A DNA stretch of 64,000 nt from DASXRU01 sp033856235 (GTDB lineage: Bacteria > Acidobacteriota > Blastocatellia > Pyrinomonadales > Pyrinomonadaceae): contig JAWVFI010000078.1 of NCBI GenBank assembly GCA_033856235.1, positions 1-64,000 on the forward strand. Direction: 5' to 3'. The translations under genes and the position numbers were made by a program. The notes under the pieces were generated by a model. That model saw only the letters and a list, made by a program, of their open reading frames with translations, was not told where the DNA came from and made no database searches. This document shows positions 1 to 8,180 of the stretch, piece by piece. Numbering within the stretch: the stretch's first letter is position 1; every line of letters begins with the position of its first letter.

Positions 1-457
<457 letters not shown>

Positions 458-519
458 GCCTGAGAAGTCCTCTTAAGTGTAAATTAAGATTTTCACTCGA
501 ATCCGTTGTGCCTCGCTAA

Positions 520-594
520 TGGAGCCCGCGATGAGATTTGAACTCATGACCTCCTCCTTACCAAGGAGGCGCTCTACCCCTGAGCTACGCGGGC
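520..594 (-). tRNA. tRNA-Thr (anticodon GGT)
   Basis: Read on the minus strand the acceptor stem is GCCCGCG paired with CGCGGGC, followed by an encoded TCCA end. The anticodon loop TTGGTAA is closed by CCTCC/GGAGG and gives anticodon GGT. The T arm GTTCAAATC is normal. It is the last tRNA before tuf. Confidence 0.95.
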
Positions 595-694
595 GCTTCG
601 TAGCGCAAGCTGTTAGCGGGCCAACCTATCATCTATAATGGACAGAACCATCGCCCCGCCTTAGTAATACCCTTAGCCTTCACTTACAAAAAAC

Positions 695-770
695 TGGAGC
701 GGGCGACGAGACTCGAACTCGCGACCCTCAGCTTGGAAGGCTGATGCTCTACCAACTGAGCTACACCCGC
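695..770 (-). tRNA. tRNA-Gly (anticodon TCC)
   Basis: Acceptor GCGGGTG pairs with CGCCCGC (one G-T pair) and CCA is encoded. The anticodon loop CTTCCAA between TCAGC and GCTGA gives TCC. D arm GCTCAGTTGGTAGAGC and T arm GTTCGAGTC are canonical. Confidence 0.95.
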
Positions 771-777
771 CCACTTT

Positions 778-822
778 CAGATCTCAGATTTCAAATCTCA
801 GATTTGAGATCTCAAATCTCAA
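778..822. repeat. Heptamer array of the ATCTCAG type
   Basis: Seven-base units related to ATCTCAG and its complement run in alternating orientation between the Gly and Tyr tRNA genes. The stretch can fold on itself. The same unit reappears at 52395-52430. It lies inside the presumed tRNA precursor transcript. Confidence 0.75.
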
Positions 823-827
823 AACGA

Positions 828-912
828 TGCAGGGGGCAGGATTCGAACCTGCGTAGGGCGTTAGCCCGCCGGGTTTACAGCCCGGTGCCATTAACCGCTC
901 GACCACCCCTGC
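828..912 (-). tRNA. tRNA-Tyr (anticodon GTA)
   Basis: Acceptor GCAGGGG pairs with CCCCTGC. The anticodon loop CTGTAAA gives GTA. A long variable arm (GCGGGCTAACGCCC) marks a class II tRNA as expected for bacterial tRNA-Tyr. Unlike its three neighbours, CCA is not encoded. Confidence 0.95.
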
Positions 913-1143
913 AAATTTCCGCCATCAACCTTCGCAGACGGGCAGCGCAAAACCCAAACTTGTCGCACCCAGAACAAAAATCCGGCCCAGCCGCAAATTC
1001 GCAACTTTAGCCGACTTCGATCCAGTTTGCAAGTTGCACCGCCGGGAAACTGGTTTGATCGGGAAGCCTCATTCTACAACTGTCACGCGGCAGACTCCTA
1101 CCGCAGCGAGAGGGGGTCCGCAATCGGTGATGAGGGATAGGAA

Positions 1144-1219
1144 TGGAGCCGGCGAAGGGACTCGAACCCCCGACCCTCTGATTACAAATCAGATGCTCTA
1201 CCAACTGAGCTACGCCGGC
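1144..1219 (-). tRNA. tRNA-Thr (anticodon TGT)
   Basis: Acceptor GCCGGCG pairs with CGCCGGC and CCA is encoded. The anticodon loop TTTGTAA between CTGAT and ATCAG gives TGT. It is the first tRNA of the tRNA-tuf unit. Confidence 0.95.
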
Positions 1220-1239
1220 ACGTTTGCTGCGGTCACCAG

Positions 1240-1269
1240 ACAATACACAAAGGGCGACGGAATACTCAA
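1240..1269 (-). promoter_or_regulatory. Candidate sigma70 promoter of the tRNA-tuf unit
   Basis: On the minus strand TTGAGT (1264-1269) and TATTGT (1240-1245) are 18 bp apart, about 20 bp upstream of the first tRNA. Position and match are good. No experimental support. Confidence 0.5.
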
Positions 1270-1358
1270 GCCACTCGGACTCAATCCGAAAGTAAGAGAA
1301 CAGGAGATCAACCGTTGGCGGGAGCTCCTATTTTGCGAAAGTGGCGTTTGCGTAACCT

Positions 1359-1366
1359 GTGGAGCG
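1359..1366. repeat. Target-site duplication, left copy
   Basis: GTGGAGCG directly abuts the left inverted repeat of the transposon and is repeated exactly at 4380-4387 next to the right repeat. An 8-bp duplication fits IS1-type transposition. Confidence 0.88.
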
Positions 1367-1385
1367 GGTAGTGTCGCAATTTGAA
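1367..1385 (+). repeat. Left terminal inverted repeat of the transposon
   Basis: Nineteen bases, identical to the reverse complement of 4361-4379. Confidence 0.93.
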
Positions 1386-1477
1386 ATCTGAATTTTCATA
1401 TTTGGCACAGGGCTTGTCCCGCAACGCCCTCTGGCGCGTTTGTGTATTACAGCTACTCGGTGATATAACCCGCCGAT

Positions 1478-1663
1478 ATGGACAACTCACAATTCGCCCA
1501 ACAAATCGACCGCATCGAGGCCATGCTAGACGTCCTGCTCACTCTTGAGAAGGAACGTCGGATGAATCAGCAGAAGCGTCCGTATGAGTACATTGTGGCT
1601 GAAGTGAATCGACTGATTTTGGACGCTCAAGCCGCGATAGTTTCTCGCCGTGATCAAACATGA
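1478..1663 (+). CDS. Small passenger ORF, unknown
   Basis: A 61-residue product, MDNSQFAQQIDRIEAML at the start, mostly helical and charged. No family recognised and no clear ribosome site. Its 3' half overlaps the convergent small ORF 1539-1757, which has the better ribosome site, so at most one may be translated in the overlap. It lies just inside the left inverted repeat. Confidence 0.35.
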   Translation: MDNSQFAQQIDRIEAMLDVLLTLEKERRMNQQKRPYEYIVAEVNRLILDAQAAIVSRRDQT

Positions 1664-1757
1664 GATTGATTGTACGCACCATGTCATCCCGCAGTTGCTC
1701 GTAGGTTAACGGCGTGTAATCATCGCTCTCGCTTTGTGCGGTCTTAGGATTCAGCAT
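1539..1757 (-). CDS. Small passenger ORF, unknown
   Basis: A 72-residue product with a plausible helical core (YTPLTYEQLRDDMVRTINLM) and a Ser/Asp-rich tail. An AGGAGA ribosome site lies about 8 bases before the ATG, which favours translation. It diverges from the small membrane-protein gene at 1790 and overlaps the ORF at 1478-1663. No family recognised. Confidence 0.45.
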   Translation of the reverse strand: MLNPKTAQSESDDYTPLTYEQLRDDMVRTINLMFDHGEKLSRLERPKSVDSLQPQCTHTDASADSSDVPSQE

Positions 1758-1789
1758 TGCGGATTCTCCTAACGGATAGGGAGTTTCTC

Positions 1790-2080
1790 ATGTATTGGCT
1801 TATCTTTAACTTCGCCACTGTAGCGCTCACGGGGCTCATCATCCCGAGCGCGATTAGATACCTTGTCCTTAAGCGACCCTTAAACAAAGCGGTGTCGGCT
1901 CTCATTGTCGGAGCCAACGCCGTTCTCGTTGTAACGCTCTGGGTCTTCCTTCGGAGCGCCCTGCTTCCAGATGAGAGAGGCGGCACTCCGACCTACCTTC
2001 TCTTAGGTGTCACCTTGGGAATATTTGTTTCTTGGGCGATGCTGACACAGAAAACAGATTCTACCGAACCAACACCCTAA
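1790..2080 (+). CDS. Small membrane protein, transposon passenger
   Basis: A 96-residue product with three likely membrane segments: about 2-22 (MYWLIFNFATVALTGLIIP), 34-55 (AVSALIVGANAVLVVTLWVF) and 69-86 (YLLLGVTLGIFVSWAML), with a short polar tail. The start at 1790 is chosen over the in-frame ATG at 1757 because AGGGAG lies 7 bases upstream of it. It is inside the IS1-like element and is not needed for transposition by any known mechanism. No family recognised. Confidence 0.6.
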   Translation: MYWLIFNFATVALTGLIIPSAIRYLVLKRPLNKAVSALIVGANAVLVVTLWVFLRSALLPDERGGTPTYLLLGVTLGIFVSWAMLTQKTDSTEPTP

Positions 2081-2099
2081 ATGCTGTCAGCCCTCACCC

Positions 2100-2282
2100 T
2101 TATCTAGCAGCCGCCTCTCTCAGCGTATGCCGTATCCAGCTTGACAGTGTCTTGTGCTCGCTGGCCTTTGCCTTCTTCTCGAATAGCTTGCGATCCTCAT
2201 CGTTCATCCGCACGGGAACGATCAACCCCTTGGCGTGTCCCTTTGGAAGTTTCGGGCGTCCAATCTTTTTAGCTTTCGGCAT
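2100..2282 (-). CDS. Ribbon-helix-helix-like DNA-binding protein
   Basis: A 60-residue product: a basic N-terminus (PKAKKIGRPKLPKG, AT-hook-like GRPK), then a strand VPVRMND and two helices ending LSSWIRHTL, the pattern of CopG/Arc-type ribbon-helix-helix proteins. Such proteins are usually autoregulators or antitoxins. It overlaps the preceding gene by 14 bp and is the last gene of the transposase operon, so a role in repressing that operon or serving as an antitoxin is plausible. That is inference. Confidence 0.65.
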   Translation of the reverse strand: MPKAKKIGRPKLPKGHAKGLIVPVRMNDEDRKLFEKKAKASEHKTLSSWIRHTLREAAAR

Positions 2283-2583
2283 TAGCTTCAGCCTCCCTCA
2301 AATCACCTACAATGGATACCTGGACAGCCTTGCGCGGCGTTATCGCTGGCGGCAGGTGTAACACGGTCACATGACGTCGCGGACTCTCAGGATCGTCTGT
2401 ATCGTGCGACCACGCATACAGACGCGAGGCGGTTGGATGATCGTGCAAATCGAAAACCTCCACCTCGCCTTCCCATACTGTTTGCCCTTGGAACGTTTCC
2501 ACAACGGGCACAGTCTCAACGTGCGTTGACTCTGTACCATGCAAGCGGCGAATAACCTCTTTTAGTTCGTCGATGTAATTCAC
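2269..2583 (-). CDS. Hypothetical protein of the transposase operon
   Basis: A 104-residue soluble product with a helical start (MNYIDELKEVIRRLHG) and a beta-rich remainder (EGEVEVFDLHDHP, RHVTVLHLPPAITP). It overlaps the transposase by 4 bp (ATGA) and the ribbon-helix-helix gene by 14 bp, so the three are translationally coupled. The place next to an antitoxin-like gene makes a toxin or an accessory transposition factor possible, but there is no recognised domain. Function unknown. Confidence 0.6.
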   Translation of the reverse strand: MNYIDELKEVIRRLHGTESTHVETVPVVETFQGQTVWEGEVEVFDLHDHPTASRLYAWSHDTDDPESPRRHVTVLHLPPAITPRKAVQVSIVGDLREAEANAES

Positions 2584-3410
2584 AGCGCCGCCTCGACCAA
2601 ATCTCCGACCGTCCAGAAGCTACGCTCAACGCCAGCGGCCATTGCTGGCGTCATTTTCAAGCTGCCATGAGTGCGAACTAGATTGTAATACGCGAAGTTA
2701 AGCGCAACAGCCGCCTCGAAGTTCTCAATCTTCTTGCTGAATGCGTAGGTTAAGCGAGCAAGCCGTTTCATGTGAAGGCGAGTAGTCCCGTTTAGTCGCT
2801 CAACGTGGCTGGTAGAAATCAAATCCATATCCGGCCTACCCATGACGCTGTACTTCTCGGAAAAGACTATCTCAGGCGCACTATAGCGGCGCTCTTGATG
2901 ATGATGCCCTGTGTCCGCGCCGTAGTTTTTCATAATCAGGCCGTAGTCAACATCCATCCCGAAAGCTAACTCAATCGCATCGGCATAAGCGCGGAGTCCG
3001 TCGCTGGAAATCTGTGGGCGGTTCGTGATGCGTGAGGCTACGTCGCTCACAAAAGCGTTGGCGGTCTTGTGGTCGCGTTTGCCTACGCGGAAGGAGGGAA
3101 CAAGCTTAGTTTCCGAGTCAATCGCGCAGAACGTCCAAACGTCGCCCTTGGTCGGCTCGTCGTCAATCGTGATGTGCTTTTGCTTCTTGCCGATGAATCC
3201 CCACAGCTCGTCAAATTGCAGATTGTGGCAAGTGAGGCCGCGCATCTTGGCATCCAGCACACGAGCGCAACCTTGCCCAACGCGAACGCCAAACCGCATA
3301 ATTGTATTACGGCTGATTCCGGTGATTCTCTCAATCGACCGAATACTCGAACCCTCAGCCAATGCGCTGATAACCGCAATCTGTTTGTCTTTTGGTAGGA
3401 CGTTTGCCAT
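2580..3410 (-). CDS. IS1-like DDE transposase
   Basis: Transposase of 276 residues, translated from a single frame without the programmed frameshift of classical IS1. An N-terminal helix-turn-helix (about 14-36, GSSIRSIERITGISRNTIMR) is followed by a DDE core: D in QFDELWGFIG, D in ISSDGLRAYADA and E in SHVERLNGTTR. The tail (LARLTYAFSKK... ALNFAYYNLVRTH) is typical of IS1-group enzymes. The inverted repeats and 8-bp duplication around the element agree. It is first in an overlapping three-gene operon. All motifs are intact, so it is probably active. Confidence 0.92.
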   Translation of the reverse strand: MANVLPKDKQIAVISALAEGSSIRSIERITGISRNTIMRFGVRVGQGCARVLDAKMRGLTCHNLQFDELWGFIGKKQKHITIDDEPTKGDVWTFCAIDSETKLVPSFRVGKRDHKTANAFVSDVASRITNRPQISSDGLRAYADAIELAFGMDVDYGLIMKNYGADTGHHHQERRYSAPEIVFSEKYSVMGRPDMDLISTSHVERLNGTTRLHMKRLARLTYAFSKKIENFEAAVALNFAYYNLVRTHGSLKMTPAMAAGVERSFWTVGDLVEAAL

Positions 3411-3437
3411 TTGCTTTAATCTCCTAATCTGGAGATA

Positions 3438-3467
3438 ATGTATTACAGATTCATATCGCTGTCAAGC
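3438..3467 (-). promoter_or_regulatory. Candidate promoter of the transposase operon
   Basis: On the minus strand TTGACA (about 3462-3467) and TACATT lie 17 bp apart, 30-50 bp upstream of the transposase start. A good -35 with a moderate -10. Confidence 0.5.
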
Positions 3468-3493
3468 CTTTTTGTGTTACATTTAGAAATAAG

Positions 3494-4360
3494 ATGAGAG
3501 GGAAACGCCTCGCCATTAAAGTCCTCGTTTACTTCGTGCTGGCGCTTGTCTTGGCTGGACTGGTTCTCTGTGTCGGCGCGAGCCTCAACAAGCGGGCCGG
3601 AACCATAAAAGATGCCCATGCCGCCAACGAGAATCAGGAGACCTCCCCACAGTTGCCCCGCGTGCCAGAGAATAACGCCGTGACCGATGGGGAATATGGA
3701 TACGGCTATCAGAAGTACGCCGCTAAGTGGGTTGAGCCTACGGCCCTTCTTACGATTGCGCTTGTCGTGGGGGTTTTTGTAACCGCCCGGATATACAAAG
3801 GCCAGTTGCAGAAAATGACTGAAACCGTCGCGCTCTTGGCTGGGCAATCTAGCACGATGCGAGAGCAGTTGGGCGCTATGAAAGACCAAGCCGCTCATGC
3901 GGCTGGGCAACTTGACAGCTTGATAACAGCCGAACGCGCCTATGTGGGCATTACCGAAATGATCCCTATTCTGGAAATCGGAAAACGATTGGTAGTAACG
4001 ATCACCTGTCGAAACGGGGGGAGAACTCCGGCGTGGGAAGTCGGATGCACCGCAAGCGTGGATATTGACGAAAAGAGGATCGTCGCTCGGTCTGACTATC
4101 CAGAGGGTGCTTTTTTCCTGCCATCGGGGTTCGAAAAACCCATGGAGTTTGTGTTCGATCTTGTTTTGACCGACGAACTGCTTATTCGCATCGAAAAAGA
4201 TACTTCCAAAATAATTTGCCTCGGAGAAGTCACGTACAGGGACTTTCGATGGGAGCCGAAACACAGCTACCTTTTTTATGGGATTTTTTATCCGAAGGGG
4301 CGGCGGTTCGAGCATTACGACGCAGACAGCCACGGCAACAAGCGCGGCAATCCAAATTAA
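3494..4360 (+). CDS. Membrane protein, transposon passenger
   Basis: A 288-residue product with an N-terminal membrane segment (about 9-29), a polar linker, a second membrane segment (about 82-102, LLTIALVVGVFVTARIY), a short coiled coil (104-140) and a C-terminal beta-rich domain opening AERAYVGITEM with RNGGRTPAWEV. This layout is common in uncharacterised bacterial membrane proteins of unknown role. It is transcribed divergently from the transposase and its stop codon at 4358-4360 abuts the right inverted repeat, so it travels with the element. The long reverse reading frame across it is a shadow. Confidence 0.7.
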   Translation: MRGKRLAIKVLVYFVLALVLAGLVLCVGASLNKRAGTIKDAHAANENQETSPQLPRVPENNAVTDGEYGYGYQKYAAKWVEPTALLTIALVVGVFVTARIYKGQLQKMTETVALLAGQSSTMREQLGAMKDQAAHAAGQLDSLITAERAYVGITEMIPILEIGKRLVVTITCRNGGRTPAWEVGCTASVDIDEKRIVARSDYPEGAFFLPSGFEKPMEFVFDLVLTDELLIRIEKDTSKIICLGEVTYRDFRWEPKHSYLFYGIFYPKGRRFEHYDADSHGNKRGNPN

Positions 4361-4379
4361 TTCAAATTGCGACACTACC
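4361..4379 (-). repeat. Right terminal inverted repeat of the transposon
   Basis: Exact reverse complement of 1367-1385. Confidence 0.93.
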
Positions 4380-4387
4380 GTGGAGCG
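4380..4387. repeat. Target-site duplication, right copy
   Basis: GTGGAGCG, identical to 1359-1366. Confidence 0.88.
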
Positions 4388-4394
4388 TAACGGC

Positions 4395-4424
4395 TTGACA
4401 ATATTTAGAGCCCTTCTGTATTCT
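4395..4424 (+). promoter_or_regulatory. Candidate promoter of rplM-rpsI
   Basis: Perfect TTGACA at 4395-4400, 18 bp before TATTCT at 4419-4424, about 45 bp upstream of rplM. The transposon ends only 15 bp upstream of this -35 element, so insertion spared the core promoter but replaced everything upstream. Confidence 0.6.
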
Positions 4425-4466
4425 AGCCGTTCGCGTTTTAGAGGCTTAAAACAGAAAGACTTATCT

Positions 4467-4934
4467 ATGTCAACGTACTTTCCCAGCGGCACCGGACTGG
4501 CCCAAAATCGAAAATGGCACGTGGTCGATGCCGCCGGTCAAACGGTCGGCCATCTGGCCACCGAAGTTGCAAGCATCCTCTCTGGCAAGCGTAATCCTTC
4601 CTGGACTCCGTTCCTGGACATGGGTGATCACGTGGTGGTCATTAACGCCAGCCAGGCAGTATTCACCGGTTCCAAAGGTGTGCAAAAGGTTTACCGGCAT
4701 CACACCCATTACCCCGGTGGCTTGCGCGAGATTTCCGTCGCCGATCAATTTGCCAAACATCCAGAGCGCGTGATCGAGCTGGCCGTTAAGGGAATGCTGC
4801 CCAAATCAAAATTGGGCAAGGCCATGGCGAAGAAGTTAAAGGTCTATGCCGGAGCAGCCCATCCTCACGCTGCGCAGCAACCACAACCTCTCGAACTTCC
4901 TTCCCGCAACAATCAAAAACAAAATTCGAATTAA
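4467..4934 (+). CDS. rplM: 50S ribosomal protein L13
   Basis: Large-subunit protein, 155 residues. L13 signatures include WHVVDAAGQTVGHLATEVAS near the start, GDHVVVINA, YRHHTHYPGGLRE and KGMLPKSKLGKAM. The start at 4467 (MSTYFPS) matches family length; longer upstream frames run into the transposon. The tail after AHPHAAQQP is polar and Gln/Asn-rich. Followed at once by rpsI, the usual pair. Confidence 0.97.
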   Translation: MSTYFPSGTGLAQNRKWHVVDAAGQTVGHLATEVASILSGKRNPSWTPFLDMGDHVVVINASQAVFTGSKGVQKVYRHHTHYPGGLREISVADQFAKHPERVIELAVKGMLPKSKLGKAMAKKLKVYAGAAHPHAAQQPQPLELPSRNNQKQNSN

Positions 4935-4958
4935 GACTTTATAAGGACAGGAAACACT

Positions 4959-5351
4959 GTGGCTGAAATTCAATACTATGGAACCGGACGGCGCAAGACT
5001 TCGACTGCTCGCGTCTATTTGCGACCGGGCGACGGCGAAGTAAAAATCAATCATCGCGCATTTGAGGTTTATTTCCCCAATGAAACTCTGCGCATGATTA
5101 TTCGCCAGCCGTTGCAGCTGACCGAGACGGTCAACAAGTTCAATATTTTGATCAACGTGAACGGCGGCGGCCCGGCCGGACAGGCTGGAGCCATCCGTCA
5201 CGGCATTACCCGGGCCCTGATGGAATACAACGCCGACCTCCGCCCCGCGCTGAAGCAGGCCGGACTGGTGACGCGTGATCCGCGCATCAAGGAACGCAAG
5301 AAGTACGGACAAAAGGGAGCGCGCAAGCGTTTTCAGTTCTCGAAACGATAA
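4959..5351 (+). CDS. rpsI: 30S ribosomal protein S9
   Basis: Small-subunit protein of 130 residues with YYGTGRRKTSTARV at the start, GGGPAGQAGAIRHGI in the middle and the conserved basic end KKYGQKGARKRFQFSKR that reaches the P-site tRNA. It starts with GTG, with AGGACAGG 8 bases upstream. Partner of rplM in one operon. Confidence 0.97.
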   Translation: MAEIQYYGTGRRKTSTARVYLRPGDGEVKINHRAFEVYFPNETLRMIIRQPLQLTETVNKFNILINVNGGGPAGQAGAIRHGITRALMEYNADLRPALKQAGLVTRDPRIKERKKYGQKGARKRFQFSKR

Positions 5352-5463
5352 TTGGGAAGCGCTTAAATCCATTGTCGCAGCTTTGGTTGGTTCCTCGGTC
5401 TTGACCAGAGGCTTACAGGCGGCGGCGAGTACATTAAACCAATTCACACAAAGGAGACTGCTT

Positions 5464-6423
5464 TTGGTTTCGGTTACGATGAAAGAGTTGTTGGAGGCCG
5501 GTGTTCACTTTGGACACCAGGTACGGCGCTGGAATCCGAAAATGAAGGAATACATTTTCGGCGAGCGCAACGGCATTTACATTATTGATCTACAGAAGAC
5601 GCAGAAAATGTTTCGCGATGCGATTGCTTTCGTGACCAATATGGTTGCGGAAGATCGCGGCAAATTCGTTTTATTCGTCGGCACCAAGCGGCAGGCGCAG
5701 GACGCCATTCGCGAAGAGGCGGAGCGCTCAGGTCAATACTACGTTAATCAACGCTGGCTGGGCGGGTTGCTGACAAACTTTCAGACGGTGCAAAAATCGA
5801 TCAAGCGCCTGAAAGACCTGGAAGCCATGCAGTCCGATGGACGCTATGAAAAACTGACCAAGAAAGAGCGGATCAAGCTCGATCGCGAGCGTCTGGGTCT
5901 GGAAAAGAACCTTTCCGGGATCAAGAGCATGACTCGCCTGCCCGACGTATTGTTCGTGATTGACGTGCGCAAAGAAGAGATCGCAGTGGCGGAAGCAAAC
6001 CGCCTGGGAATTCCCGTGGTCGCCGTCGTCGACACCAACTGCTCTCCCGAACATATCGATTACGTAATCCCGGGCAATGATGACGCGCTACGCGCGGTTC
6101 GTCTTTTTGCCTCACGTATCGCCGACGCCGTGCTCGAAGGACAGCAGATGCTGACCGAAGGCGCCGCTGAAGAGGGCGCTGTTTCCGAAGGCGGGCCGGC
6201 GAACGAAACTTCGGAAGGCGGAACGGTCGACGCTGGCAACGCTGAGGTCGCGGGTGTTCCCGAAGCCCAGACATCCGCCCCCAGCGGCACGGATTTTGGA
6301 ACAACCGGGCCGCAGCCTGAAGCGCCAGTTAACGGGGCGACCGCCGCCGGATCGAGCGCCAGCGCACCGGAATCGGCCGAGGAAGAGGGCAAGAGCGCAG
6401 AAACTGTCGTCGCAGCTAGTTAA
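5464..6423 (+). CDS. rpsB: 30S ribosomal protein S2 with long C-terminal tail
   Basis: Small-subunit protein. The core (MKELLEAGVHFGHQVRRWNP, FVGTKRQAQDAI, NQRWLGGLLTNF, IPVVAVVDTNCSPEHID) is canonical. I place the start at TTG 5464 because AAGGAG lies 7 bases before it, giving MVSVTMKELL as in many S2 proteins; the ATG at 5479 is too far from the site. The product is 319 residues against about 230-260 usual: after about residue 225 comes an Ala/Gly/Glu/Ser-rich tail of roughly 90 residues. rpsB leads the classic rpsB-tsf-pyrH-frr group. Confidence 0.95.
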   Translation: MVSVTMKELLEAGVHFGHQVRRWNPKMKEYIFGERNGIYIIDLQKTQKMFRDAIAFVTNMVAEDRGKFVLFVGTKRQAQDAIREEAERSGQYYVNQRWLGGLLTNFQTVQKSIKRLKDLEAMQSDGRYEKLTKKERIKLDRERLGLEKNLSGIKSMTRLPDVLFVIDVRKEEIAVAEANRLGIPVVAVVDTNCSPEHIDYVIPGNDDALRAVRLFASRIADAVLEGQQMLTEGAAEEGAVSEGGPANETSEGGTVDAGNAEVAGVPEAQTSAPSGTDFGTTGPQPEAPVNGATAAGSSASAPESAEEEGKSAETVVAAS

Positions 6424-6449
6424 TCAACCAAGACCAAGTTTTCGACGAG

Positions 6450-6491
6450 CGCAGCCTCTCCAGCGGAACACCTCCGCCAGGCTGCGTTTTT
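6450..6491 (+). terminator. Rho-independent terminator after rpsB
   Basis: Stem CGCAGCCT/AGGCTGCG with an inner GCGG/CCGC pairing, followed by TTTTT. It lies 26 bp after the rpsB stop, so tsf may depend partly on its own promoter or on read-through. Confidence 0.75.
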
Positions 6492-6526
6492 GCTATACAT
6501 AGCGACACAGACCCTGGTCTGTGGAC

Positions 6527-6590
6527 GTAACGCAAACTTTAGTTTGCGGTTTGGGATACGCCAAAGATGCAAACTGAAGTTTGCGTTACA
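6527..6590. repeat. Palindromic repeat upstream of tsf
   Basis: Two self-complementary blocks built on GCAAACT-AGTTTGC form opposed arms closed by GTAACGCAAACT at the left and its complement at the right. Similar in design to the repeat at 59562-59649. Confidence 0.7.
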
Positions 6591-6613
6591 TAAAAGCAGG
6601 AAAGAGAGAAACA

Positions 6614-7279
6614 ATGGGAGACATTACGGCGAGCGGCGTTAAGTCGCTCCGAGAAAAAACCGGCGCCGGCATGATGGAGTGCAAGAACGCCCTCACCGAA
6701 GCCGGCGGCAACGAGGAACAGGCGATAGACATTCTCCGCAAGCGCGGTTTGGCTTCAGCCAAGAAGCGAGAAGGCAGGATCGCCGCGGAAGGCGCTGTCG
6801 GGTCATACATCCATATGGGTGGAAAAGTCGGCGTGCTGGTCGAAGTCAATTGTGAAACTGACTTCGTCGCTCGCAGCGAAGAGTTCCAGCAGCTAATCAA
6901 GGACATTGCGATGCATATTGCGGCGGCCGAACCTCGTTTTGTGAGCCGCGATGAAGTCACGACTGAGGCGTTGGATAAAGAGCGTGAGATTGCGCGCGCG
7001 CAAGCGCGGAACGATCCCAAGAACGCCAGTAAGCCCGACCAGGTGATCGATAAGATCGTCGAGGGTCGTCTCAATAAGTTTTATGAAGAGGCCGTCCTGC
7101 TGGATCAGCCCTTCGTAAAAGACCCGGCCAAGACCGTCGGCGAACTGGTTACCGAGAAAGTCGGAAAAACCGGCGAGAAGATAACTGTGCGCCGCTTCTC
7201 TCGATACAAGATGGGCGAGGGATTGGCGAAACGCGATGAGGATTTCGGAGGCGAAGTCGCCGCCTTGGCGGGAAACTAG
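6614..7279 (+). CDS. tsf: Elongation factor Ts
   Basis: Guanine-nucleotide exchange factor for EF-Tu, 221 residues. The N-terminal UBA-like part has VKSLREKTGAGMMECKNAL, then KRGLASAKKREGR and the core motif VEVNCETDFVARSEEF. The length fits the short form of EF-Ts with one core subdomain rather than the approximately 280-residue E. coli form. The start at 6614 follows an AGAGAG-type ribosome site. Confidence 0.96.
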   Translation: MGDITASGVKSLREKTGAGMMECKNALTEAGGNEEQAIDILRKRGLASAKKREGRIAAEGAVGSYIHMGGKVGVLVEVNCETDFVARSEEFQQLIKDIAMHIAAAEPRFVSRDEVTTEALDKEREIARAQARNDPKNASKPDQVIDKIVEGRLNKFYEEAVLLDQPFVKDPAKTVGELVTEKVGKTGEKITVRRFSRYKMGEGLAKRDEDFGGEVAALAGN

Positions 7280-7350
7280 GGAAAAGGAATTCAGGTTGTC
7301 TGGGCCCGAATGACCTTCGGGCGTAACCTGAGTTTGGAAACCTGAAAAGC

Positions 7351-8118
<768 letters not shown>

Positions 8119-8180
8119 CGCGAAGTTTTCGTACCCGCGCCCGCACCGCTTCTTTCTGATCGCCGATTACGGAGAATGAT

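Larger units (their letters stand above)
1367..4379. mobile_element. IS1-like transposon with passenger genes (3013 bp)
   Basis: The ends are perfect 19-bp inverted repeats: GGTAGTGTCGCAATTTGAA at 1367-1385 and its complement at 4361-4379. An 8-bp direct repeat flanks them. Inside are an IS1-like DDE transposase, two small genes overlapping it, two or three small ORFs at the left end and a 288-codon membrane-protein gene whose stop codon is immediately followed by the right repeat. Usual IS1 elements are about 0.7-1 kb and carry only the transposase, so this is a passenger-carrying form. The exact duplication and intact repeats suggest a recent insertion. It lies between the tRNA-tuf unit and the rplM promoter and breaks no recognisable gene. 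Confidence 0.92.

Noticed and set aside
778..822. CRISPR-like direct repeats
   Set aside because: Unit length is seven bases with no unique spacers of constant size. None of the repeat arrays in the window has CRISPR organisation, and no cas gene is present.
3443..4492. Long open frame (349 codons) on the minus strand across the transposon cargo gene
   Set aside because: It overlaps the plus-strand membrane-protein gene completely, runs through the transposon end into the rplM start, and its translation has no domain-like pattern.
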